A stretch of 8,663 bases of DNA from Bacteroidetes bacterium CG2_30_32_10. Its GTDB lineage: Bacteria; Bacteroidota; Bacteroidia; Bacteroidales; CG2-30-32-10. The DNA is taken from NCBI GenBank assembly GCA_001872995.1, contig MNXO01000086.1:1-8663 (forward strand). Direction: 5' to 3'. This document shows positions 1 to 5,606 of this stretch, piece by piece (position 1 is the first letter of the stretch; each line of letters begins with the position of its first letter). The notes beneath the pieces are model-generated. The model had not been told where the DNA came from. It saw only the letters and a list, made by a program, of their open reading frames with translations, and made no database searches. The position numbers were made by a program, and so were the translations under genes.

Positions 1-125
1 CTTTTCAATTCACGACTTACAATCGACTTGTCTTTTCCTATTACTTTGGCAATTTCAATTTGTTTGTATCCTTGCTGTTTCATTACACATATTGTGTATC
101 TTTGTTCTACGGTTAAATGTTTCAT
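1..125 (-). CDS. IS30-family transposase, N-terminal fragment (cut by window edge)
   Basis: The reverse complement from the ATG at 125-123 reads MKHLTVEQRYTICVMKQQ and onward to SIVSRELK, 41 complete codons before the window ends. This is the helix-turn-helix head (HTH_38 type) of IS30-family DDE transposases. Hallmarks are the opening LT.EQRY.I, the GYKQIEIAKVIGKDKS recognition-helix region at residues 19-34 and the SxVSREL ending that normally continues into RN. This domain binds the terminal inverted repeats; the catalytic DDE domain is beyond the window. The start is well supported because the homology begins at residue 2-4. There is no Shine-Dalgarno. The 23 bases from 150 to 128 upstream are one arm of a long inverted repeat. 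It is not known whether the full gene is intact. Confidence 0.85.
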   Translation of the reverse strand, partial: MKHLTVEQRYTICVMKQQGYKQIEIAKVIGKDKSIVSRELK

Positions 126-127
126 AT

Positions 128-254
128 TGCAACTTTTTTTTTGACGAGGAGAGGGCAAAATTAAACTTTATCCATCAGGGCGAAGGGAAAGATTTTTTCT
201 TTCTCCTTTGTCTTGAAAAATATTAATAAATTGTTTTCCTCGTTAAAAGTTGCA
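128..254 (-). repeat. 127-bp interrupted inverted repeat at the IS end, next to the transposase start
   Basis: The inner arm at 128-150 (TGCAAC, nine T, GACGAGGA) is the inverse of the outer arm at 237-254 (TCCTCGTTAAAAGTTGCA). They share TGCAACTTTT and ACGAGGA and differ by a five-base T expansion between the blocks. The centre holds a second hairpin (GGGAAAGA at 185-192 against TCTTTCTC at 198-205), and the flanks between arms and centre are weakly similar in inverse orientation. A minus-strand transcript crossing the whole region could therefore fold into one long rod ending 2 bases before the transposase ATG. The outer arm is probably the IS terminal inverted repeat. The inner arm points the other way and cannot be a second normal terminus. 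Confidence 0.75.
156..163 (-). promoter_or_regulatory. Predicted -7 promoter element for the IS30 transposase
   Basis: The minus strand reads TAATTTTG here, an exact match to the Bacteroidota -7 consensus TAnnTTTG. No good -33 TTTG lies 19-20 bases upstream, so the match rests on one element. Transcription would start about 6-7 bases downstream, near 149-150, which is the edge of the inner arm of the inverted repeat. The transposase message would then have a leader of about 25 bases containing the inner arm but not the outer one. Confidence 0.5.
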
Positions 255-773
255 TTAATTACTTGAATTTAGGTTATTCATTTCTGGATCGATAATGTAA
301 TTAAAAGCAGTCAAAAAATCTACTTCTTTTAAGGTGGTTTTATAAAATACGGCATTCATTAAATCGGCATTGGAAAAGGTTGCCTTTGTTAAATCAGATT
401 CTGAAAAATCAGCATTTTTCAAAGAGGAATTAATGAACGATGATTTCATTATTTTCTTTTTAATAAATGAACAATAATCCAAGATGCAACCATCGAATTT
501 TACAAGAAATAAGAAGTCAATACAATCGCTGAAATTAACACCCAACAATTTGCAATCTTTAAATGAAGCATTATTCAATTGGCATTTAACAAGTTTTACC
601 ATTGCCAGGTTGCAGTTTGTGAATACACAATCAATAAATTTGCTTGCCACAAAAACACCATCAGAAAAATTGCAGTTAATAAATGAGCAATGTTCGAATT
701 CCCTATTCTTTGTTTCCTTTTCAGAATAAACAATGTTTCTAAATGTTTTATTATCGTGAAAAAGTGTTTCCAT
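255..773 (-). CDS. Pentapeptide-repeat protein, C-terminus probably cut off by the IS
   Basis: The product is a 172-residue soluble protein, with no signal peptide or membrane segment, made almost wholly of five-residue repeats. Residues about 26-84 have F or L at every fifth position (31, 36, 41, 46, 51 and so on). The register shifts by two residues around 85-95 (IDFLFLVKFDG) and continues from about 96 to 153. Such proteins fold into a right-handed quadrilateral beta helix. The two-block form with a register break recalls Qnr/McbG-type proteins, but nothing here proves gyrase protection, so the function is unknown. Cysteines at 29, 34, 49, 54, 64, 74, 84, 96 and 101 fall on the i-2 (small inward) position. 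As I recall them, close relatives in Bacteroidota continue past the NYxIDPE motif (residues 158-163 here) with roughly 15-20 more residues. This gene stops 9 residues after IDPE, exactly where the IS sequence begins. The ATG at 773-771 fits relatives. The gene lies 51 bases downstream of the preceding gene with no clear promoter of its own. Confidence 0.85.
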   Translation of the reverse strand: METLFHDNKTFRNIVYSEKETKNREFEHCSFINCNFSDGVFVASKFIDCVFTNCNLAMVKLVKCQLNNASFKDCKLLGVNFSDCIDFLFLVKFDGCILDYCSFIKKKIMKSSFINSSLKNADFSESDLTKATFSNADLMNAVFYKTTLKEVDFLTAFNYIIDPEMNNLNSSN

Positions 774-824
774 ATTTTGTTTTAATTTGTTTTTTTGCCT
801 TTTTAGTTAAATAATGAAATGGAA

Positions 825-1265
825 CTATAGGATATGAATATAGAGTATTCCTTTTTTTATTTGCAACAATTTGAATTTAATAGTTAACTGACCATTTATA
901 TTTGATAAATCATTGTCAGTAATGCAAATATATTTTATCTTGTTCTTGTCTTGTATAATAATAGCATCTTTTTTCAATTCTTTTGAGTTTGTTATGCGAT
1001 CTGTTCGAACAAAATTCATTTCATATATTCCATTAATCTTATAAATAGGATGTTCTGGTTCAAGAAAAATACGGGAAGAGCAATTAATCTTGCCTATTTT
1101 ACATTTAATAACCTGATTTAAGCTAAAATTATAATGCAAATACAGTTTTTTTGATAATAAATGCTTGCTTTTAAAGGGAGATTCAAGTAAATAATATTCA
1201 TCGCCATCGGGGAAAACAGTTGTCTTATATATTTTAAAAGAATAAGTTTCACCTTCTTTAAGCAT
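825..1265 (-). CDS. Conserved-looking hypothetical protein with INCSSRIFLEPEHP motif
   Basis: I do not recognise a named family. The 146-residue product has no signal peptide or membrane segment and is rich in alternating hydrophobic/charged strands with many lysines. Its most distinctive stretch is residues 54-75, KCKIGKINCSSRIFLEPEHP followed by IY. This looks like a conserved turn between beta strands, and the overall pattern is compatible with small OB/S1-like beta barrels, which is inference only. I place the start at the ATG at 1265-1263. A longer reading from the TTG at 1274 would begin immediately after the stop of the upstream gene and adds only three residues. The ATG lies 9 bases after the stop of the M50-like gene, so the two are almost certainly co-transcribed and may be translationally coupled. 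The stop is TAG at 827-825. This is a real gene by length, context and composition; its role is unknown. Confidence 0.75.
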   Translation of the reverse strand: MLKEGETYSFKIYKTTVFPDGDEYYLLESPFKSKHLLSKKLYLHYNFSLNQVIKCKIGKINCSSRIFLEPEHPIYKINGIYEMNFVRTDRITNSKELKKDAIIIQDKNKIKYICITDNDLSNINGQLTIKFKLLQIKKGILYIHIL

Positions 1266-1274
1266 AACGAACAA

Positions 1275-1943
1275 TTACAAATTAAAATAGACCTTTGCAG
1301 TAAGGTAAATAAAAAAGGCAGTAATAGAAAGAAATAATATAGCCCAAATAACAGCAGGGACATAAGTAATAATTTTTAGATTGCCTGCATCACCAGCATT
1401 TTTTGGAGTTTTTATAGAAATATATAATAATTGTATGCCCGAAATGAGTGATTCTATCAATAAAATAGATGAAAAGAAAATAGTGATAGCATAGCTGTAT
1501 AAGGCTACTTCCATTCTATAAACCAAAAGCAATGCAACAACAAAGACCACTAACCATAATATGCCATAAATATTTCTTATCCAAAATACAAGTTCAACAA
1601 GGGCAATACCTGCAAAGATAAATAGTACCATATTTGTCTTTTCTATATGGATAAGATAAAAAAACACAAATACCAAAACAGCAGCAATGGGATAACCAGC
1701 AATAGCAATTAAAAATTGTTCAAATTTACCTTTTGATTTAGTAATTGTATTTCCTGATGTATCAGCAAAAAGGCTAATTGAAATAATTTCACCACTTGTA
1801 ATCATAGCCATCAAAGCATGACCCAGCTCGTGAATCATCGTATAAAAAACTCTAAATACTTTACCAATGATAGGCATTCTCACCAACACCAATGCCAATG
1901 CAAATAGAAGGTATAATACGTGTGTTTTGTTTTGAAAGTCCAA
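1275..1943 (-). CDS. M50-type (site-2-protease-like, M50B) membrane metalloprotease homologue
   Basis: The 222-residue polytopic membrane protein carries the zinc-metalloprotease motif HELGH at residues 38-42 and a later GDAGNL (184-189) followed by ITYVPAVIW (192-200). The aspartate of that second motif is the probable third metal ligand, as in the Peptidase_M50B group. Hydrophobic segments run at about 9-27, 74-98, 103-121, 125-141, 147-172 and 195-217. Intramembrane proteases of this broad clan cut membrane-bound regulators or substrates; the substrate here is unknown. No ATG is available before the first hydrophobic segment. The best start is TTG at 1943-1941 (ATT at 1946 is an alternative), and the first ATG (residue 23, at 1877) would remove the first segment. 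The start lies 24 bases after the feoAB stop, which suggests the same operon as ferrous-iron uptake. A short, integral-membrane-only form with no PDZ domain fits this subgroup. Confidence 0.8.
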   Translation of the reverse strand: MDFQNKTHVLYLLFALALVLVRMPIIGKVFRVFYTMIHELGHALMAMITSGEIISISLFADTSGNTITKSKGKFEQFLIAIAGYPIAAVLVFVFFYLIHIEKTNMVLFIFAGIALVELVFWIRNIYGILWLVVFVVALLLVYRMEVALYSYAITIFFSSILLIESLISGIQLLYISIKTPKNAGDAGNLKIITYVPAVIWAILFLSITAFFIYLTAKVYFNL

Positions 1944-1967
1944 AATAGAAAAATTGTAATTATCCGT

Positions 1968-4502
1968 TTAATAATGCAAAAATAAACTTCCTATCTGAAA
2001 TACCAAAAAAGAAGCAAGCCAAGCAATAGCAGTAGTGTAAAATATTACAAATATTCCCCATTTCCAGCTTCCCGATTCTTTAGAAATAGCTGTTATAGTT
2101 CCCAAACAAGGAAAATATAACAAAATAAAAATCATAAAAGAAAATGCAACCAATGGATTAAAAATTTTTTTTCCAACATTTTCACCACTTTGGTATTTTT
2201 GAGATTGTAGTTTGTTAATTAAAGAAACATCTTTATCAGTTGATTCGTCTTTATTAACTTGATAAAGAACTCCCATTGTGCTTACAACAATTTCTTTTGC
2301 AGCTATACCCGAAATAATGCTAATTCCCATTTTCCAATCAAACCCCAATGGTTGAATAACAGGTTCAATAAACTTACCCATCGAACCTATATAGGAATTT
2401 TCTTGTATTTTGCTTTGGCTTATCAATGATATTGAGCTTAATTCAGCATCTTTTTTAAATTTTAATCTCTTTACCGCTAATGTATCGGTAGGCATTATAA
2501 AACTTAACTCTTTATTATATTTTACATTAATATTAGATTGATCTTGCTTTAATTGCTGAGTATATTTTGAAGTGGAAGGATAATAGCCCAACGCCCATAT
2601 AATTATAGAAGCTAATAAAATAATTCCTCCAATTTTTCTTAAATACTGGGAGCCTTTGTTCCACATATGTATTGTTGTGGAGCGTAGTGTAGGAATTCTA
2701 TATGGTGGAAGTTCCATAACAAAAGGTGTATCTGTTGCTTTAAATAATGTTTTCTTCAATAACAATGCAAACAGTATTGCAATTGATATTCCAATGAGGT
2801 ATATAACAAAAAGAACAGTTCCAGGATTTGAAGGGAAAAATGCAGAAATAAATAATACATAAACGGGAAGTCTTGCACTACAAGACATAAATGGATTAAT
2901 TAACATAGTTAGCAATCTATCATTGCGGTTTTCTATAGTTCTAGTTGCCATAATAGCAGGAACATTACATCCAAAACCCATTAAAAGTGGAATAAAAGAT
3001 TTGCCGTGTAAGCCAATTTTGTGCATCAGTTTATCCATTATAAACACAGTTCTTGCCATATATCCACTATCTTCCATAAACGAAATAAATAAAAACAATA
3101 TTAATATGTTTGGAAAATAGATGATTACCCCTCCTACTCCACTGATGATTCCATTTATGATTAAGTTTTTTAAAGGTCCTTCTGATAGGACACTTGATAA
3201 ATATGACGAAATAATATCAACTCCACTTTCAATCCAATGCATAGGATAAGAACCCAAGGTAAATGTTGCTGCAAACATTAACCACATAAAAAGAATGAAA
3301 ATAGGAAACCCAAATAGCTTATGGGTAAGAAATGTATCAATAATTTCACTTGTTTTTCTTTCTTCTTGATTGTTTTTTATATATGTTTCTTTGATAGCAC
3401 CTGCGATAAAGCCATATTTCAATTCAGTTATTATTGTTTCACTATTATCGGTATAAAACTTTTCAATATAATTTGATTCACTTTGCGATAAAGCTAAAAT
3501 ATCTTTCGCATTATATGATTTCGCATTAATTGTGTTAAAAGCATCTTTATCGTTTTCTAACAACTTAATTGAAAGGAAACGTGATGAAACAATATCCGTT
3601 AATTCTGAGTTTTCAGGTATTTTAATTAGTTTCTGAATGCTTTTAATTGATTTTTCTACCGTTTCGCCATAGTTTATATGAACATGACGGAGCGTATCGT
3701 CTTTATCTTCATAAACTGTAATAGCTCTTTCGAACAAATCGTAAATACCAGTTCCTTTAGAAGCAATAGTTGGAATAATTGGTATTCCTAAGAGCTTTCC
3801 AAGGGCATTATAATTCAAATCTATTCCTTTTTTGCCAAGTTCATCAAACATATTTAGGGCAATAATTACCTTGATATCCATATCAATCAATTGGGTAGTA
3901 AGGTATAAGTTGCGTTCAAGATTGCTTGCATCAACTACATTGATAACAATGTCAGGAATATTATCAAAAATATAATTTCTTACATAGATTTCTTCAGGAC
4001 TATAAGCAGAAATAGAATATGTACCTGGTAAATCAACAATGTTAAAAGTATAATTCTTTAGTTTAAATGTAGCTTCTTTCAAATTAACAGTAACTCCACT
4101 ATAATTACCTACTCTTTCTTTTGAACCTGAAGCATAATTATAGAGTGTAGTTTTCCCTGAATTTGGATTACCAACAAGAGCAACATTAATAATTTTAGTT
4201 TTTAAAATTTCCTTTTGGTTGAAGTTATCTTCAAATATTGTTTGTTTGAAATTGTCTAATTTTTTATCAATATCTAAACTATCTTTGCTTATTTCAATAA
4301 GATTGGCTTCACTTCTTCTTAAAGAAATATTATAATTCATAAGATAATATTCAATAGGGTCTTGTAAAGGAGCTTTTTTAATAACAATTATTTCTTTACC
4401 AACAACAAATCCCATTTCAATAAGGCGTTTACGAAAAGCACCTCTCCCTCTAACCTTGACAATTATGCCTTTTTCTCCATCATTTAATTCTAGTAAAGTC
4501 AT
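1968..4502 (-). CDS. feoB: Ferrous iron transporter, FeoA-FeoB fusion
   Basis: The 844-residue inner-membrane protein imports Fe2+ under GTPase control. Residues 1-72 are a FeoA domain (SH3-like; LNDGEKGIIVKVRGRGAFRK and a following RLIEMGF). A linker of about 30 residues leads to the FeoB G domain, with G1 GNPNSGKT (111-118), G2 threonine in NYSGVTV (T138), G3 DLPG (157-160), G4 NMFD (217-220) and G5 ASKG (247-250). A helical region of about 280-390 precedes the membrane domain, which carries the two Gate repeats. Conserved membrane cysteines are C512 in GFGCNVPAIMATRTIE, C541 in PFMSCSARLP and C799 in YFPCLGT. Residues about 645-705 are a polar insertion between membrane segments, longer than in classical FeoB and probably exposed on one side of the membrane. 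The fusion of FeoA to FeoB is common in Bacteroidota. All key GTPase residues are present and the gene looks intact. The ATG at 4502 starts exactly at the FeoA homology and is preceded by a good promoter. Confidence 0.97.
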   Translation of the reverse strand: MTLLELNDGEKGIIVKVRGRGAFRKRLIEMGFVVGKEIIVIKKAPLQDPIEYYLMNYNISLRRSEANLIEISKDSLDIDKKLDNFKQTIFEDNFNQKEILKTKIINVALVGNPNSGKTTLYNYASGSKERVGNYSGVTVNLKEATFKLKNYTFNIVDLPGTYSISAYSPEEIYVRNYIFDNIPDIVINVVDASNLERNLYLTTQLIDMDIKVIIALNMFDELGKKGIDLNYNALGKLLGIPIIPTIASKGTGIYDLFERAITVYEDKDDTLRHVHINYGETVEKSIKSIQKLIKIPENSELTDIVSSRFLSIKLLENDKDAFNTINAKSYNAKDILALSQSESNYIEKFYTDNSETIITELKYGFIAGAIKETYIKNNQEERKTSEIIDTFLTHKLFGFPIFILFMWLMFAATFTLGSYPMHWIESGVDIISSYLSSVLSEGPLKNLIINGIISGVGGVIIYFPNILILFLFISFMEDSGYMARTVFIMDKLMHKIGLHGKSFIPLLMGFGCNVPAIMATRTIENRNDRLLTMLINPFMSCSARLPVYVLFISAFFPSNPGTVLFVIYLIGISIAILFALLLKKTLFKATDTPFVMELPPYRIPTLRSTTIHMWNKGSQYLRKIGGIILLASIIIWALGYYPSTSKYTQQLKQDQSNINVKYNKELSFIMPTDTLAVKRLKFKKDAELSSISLISQSKIQENSYIGSMGKFIEPVIQPLGFDWKMGISIISGIAAKEIVVSTMGVLYQVNKDESTDKDVSLINKLQSQKYQSGENVGKKIFNPLVAFSFMIFILLYFPCLGTITAISKESGSWKWGIFVIFYTTAIAWLASFLVFQIGSLFLHY

Positions 4503-4512
4503 TTATTAGATA

Positions 4513-4524
4513 AAATTATAATTT
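4513..4524. promoter_or_regulatory. 12-bp perfect AT palindrome in the feoAB leader
   Basis: The sequence AAATTATAATTT is a perfect palindrome lying between the predicted feoAB transcription start (about 4538) and its ATG. A related 6-1-6 palindrome, AATTATTATAATT, occurs at 4597-4609 upstream of the feoAB -33 element. The pair flanks the promoter and would suit a dimeric regulator, for example of the iron-responsive Fur type whose boxes have 6-1-6 or 7-1-7 symmetry. The arms are not the canonical GATAAT, and in such AT-rich DNA palindromes arise easily by chance. Confidence 0.2.
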
Positions 4525-4544
4525 AGATTTAATATAAATAAAGG

Positions 4545-4576
4545 CAAAATTAAAAGTTTTTAGCTATTAAATCAAA
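4545..4576 (-). promoter_or_regulatory. Predicted promoter of the feoAB operon
   Basis: On the minus strand a -33 TTTG (4576-4573) is separated by 20 bases from an exact -7 TAATTTTG (4552-4545). This fits the Bacteroidota sigma consensus TTTG and TAnnTTTG at normal spacing. The start of transcription would be near 4538, giving a leader of about 36 bases before the feoAB ATG. It is the best promoter in the window and probably drives feoAB, the M50-like gene and the 146-residue protein. Confidence 0.65.
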
Positions 4577-4604
4577 ATAATTTTAGCGTTATTTAGAATT
4601 ATTA

Positions 4605-4612
4605 TAATTTTA
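4605..4612 (+). promoter_or_regulatory. Possible -7 element for the nucleotide-sugar gene group (weak)
   Basis: TAATTTTA matches seven of the eight positions that define TAnnTTTG, with A in place of the last G, and lies about 20 bases before the decarboxylase ATG. A poor -33 candidate (TTTA at 4582-4585) is 19 bases upstream. It overlaps the palindrome at 4597-4609. The divergent intergenic region must contain a rightward promoter, and this is the best candidate seen, but the match is weak. Confidence 0.3.
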
Positions 4613-4631
4613 CAACACAAACTAAAACGTA

Positions 4632-5567
4632 ATGAAGAAAAAAATATTAATAACAGGTGGAGCAGGATTTCTTGGTTCACACCTATGCGAGCGATTGCTA
4701 AATGAGGGTAATGAAGTAGTATGCCTTGATAATTATTTTACAGGACAAAAACAAAACATTTCCCATTTGCTTAGCAATCCATATTTTGAATTGATAAGAC
4801 ATGACGTTACAACTCCTTTTTTTATTGAAGTTGATGAAATATATAATCTTGCATGCCCTGCTTCACCGATTCACTATCAGTATAATCCCATTAAAACAAT
4901 AAAAACATCAGTAATGGGAGCTATTAATATGCTTGGTTTAGCTAAAAGAATAAAAGCAAAAATATTACAATCTTCTACAAGTGAAGTATATGGAGACCCC
5001 GAAGTTCATCCACAAGTAGAATCCTATTGGGGACACGTCAATCCTATTGGTACAAGAGCTTGTTATGATGAAGGAAAACGTTGTGCTGAAACATTATTTA
5101 TCAATTACTATAAACAAAACGAAGTTAGAATTAAGATAATGCGTATATTCAATACTTATGGACCACGAATGCACCCAAATGATGGGAGAGTTGTGTCAAA
5201 TTTTATTGTACAAGCGCTGAAAAGCGAAGATATAACTATTTATGGTACGGGAAATCAAACGAGGAGCTTTTGTTATGTGAGTGATTTGATTGATGGAATG
5301 ATTAAATTAATGAATACGGGCGATGATTTTATTGGACCAATTAATATTGGCAATCCAAATGAGTTTACTATAATGGAGCTTGCTAAAAAAGTAATAGAAA
5401 TTACTGGTTCTAAATCAAAAATATCATATAATCCATTACCATCTGACGACCCAACGCAACGACAGCCAAATATTACTTTAGCTAAAGAAAAATTAAACTG
5501 GCAACCCAAAATAAACCTTGAAGAAGGGTTGATTAATACTATTGATTATTTTAAAACCGTTATATAA
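4632..5567 (+). CDS. uxs: UDP-glucuronate decarboxylase (UDP-xylose synthase)
   Basis: This is a 311-residue extended short-chain dehydrogenase/reductase that converts UDP-glucuronate to UDP-xylose, with bound NAD+ recycled during the reaction, in the cytoplasm. The Rossmann motif GGAGFLGSH (9-17) has the GxxGxxG spacing. The family-specific stretch YNLACPASPIHYQYNPIKT (71-89) is diagnostic of UXS. Catalytic residues are in SSTSEVYGDP (T116, E118) and YDEGKR (Y145, K149). The substrate-binding part includes NTYGPRMHPNDGRVVSNFI, GTGNQTRSFCYVSDLIDG and the late TQRQPNI (R277). Length is normal for bacterial UXS, and the start coincides with the family start (MKKKILITGGAG). It is the first gene of the rightward cluster, with rmlD following after 39 bases. 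The UDP-glucose dehydrogenase that makes its substrate is not in the window. A related arnA-type decarboxylase is unlikely because the HYQYNP motif is UXS-like. Confidence 0.95.
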   Translation: MKKKILITGGAGFLGSHLCERLLNEGNEVVCLDNYFTGQKQNISHLLSNPYFELIRHDVTTPFFIEVDEIYNLACPASPIHYQYNPIKTIKTSVMGAINMLGLAKRIKAKILQSSTSEVYGDPEVHPQVESYWGHVNPIGTRACYDEGKRCAETLFINYYKQNEVRIKIMRIFNTYGPRMHPNDGRVVSNFIVQALKSEDITIYGTGNQTRSFCYVSDLIDGMIKLMNTGDDFIGPINIGNPNEFTIMELAKKVIEITGSKSKISYNPLPSDDPTQRQPNITLAKEKLNWQPKINLEEGLINTIDYFKTVI

Positions 5568-5580
5568 CAAATCATTATAA

Positions 5581-5588
5581 TATTTTTG
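5581..5588 (+). promoter_or_regulatory. Possible internal -7 promoter element before rmlD
   Basis: TATTTTTG matches TAnnTTTG exactly and lies 18 bases before the rmlD ATG, inside the 39-base gap after the decarboxylase gene. No convincing TTTG is found 19-20 bases upstream. A start near 5595 would give a leader of about 12 bases. It could give rmlD and its followers partly independent expression, but may be chance. Confidence 0.35.
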
Positions 5589-5606
5589 CAAAATAAAACA
5601 TATAAA

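Larger units (their letters stand above)
1..256 (-). mobile_element. IS30-family insertion sequence, transposase-proximal end only (partial)
   Basis: The left edge of the window carries the start of an IS30-like transposase reading leftward out of the window, so only the transposase-upstream end of the element is present. The outer boundary is placed near 254-256. There a terminal-type sequence, TGCAACTTTTAACGAGGA (minus strand, 254 to 237), directly follows the last codon of the pentapeptide-repeat gene. The other terminus and the target duplication lie outside the window, so the exact junction is inferred and could extend a few bases further right (to about 266). Confidence 0.7.

Noticed and set aside
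128..254. A free-standing palindromic MITE inserted between the IS30 gene and the pentapeptide gene
   Set aside because: No target duplication is visible (AT on one side, TT on the other), and the outer arm is better explained as the IS terminus. It remains possible until the far IS end is seen.
484..729. Open frame on the plus strand opposite the pentapeptide-repeat gene
   Set aside because: It mirrors the five-residue periodicity of the opposite gene, has no family resemblance and no promoter; an antisense shadow.
774..824. Rho-independent terminator between the 146-residue protein gene and the pentapeptide gene
   Set aside because: The region has A/T runs but no GC-containing stem before a T run on the minus strand.
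1118..1363. Minus-strand open frame spanning the junction of the M50-like gene and the following gene
   Set aside because: It overlaps both real genes in another frame, and its hydrophobic residues reflect the AT-rich membrane-protein coding sequence.
2656..3120. Two short plus-strand open frames opposite feoAB
   Set aside because: Both lie inside the strongly conserved FeoB membrane domain and look like reverse translations of it.
4503..4631. Canonical Fur box (GATAAT repeats) or a riboswitch in the divergent promoter region
   Set aside because: No GATAAT arms and no structured GC-containing leader are present; only AT palindromes are seen, reported at low confidence.
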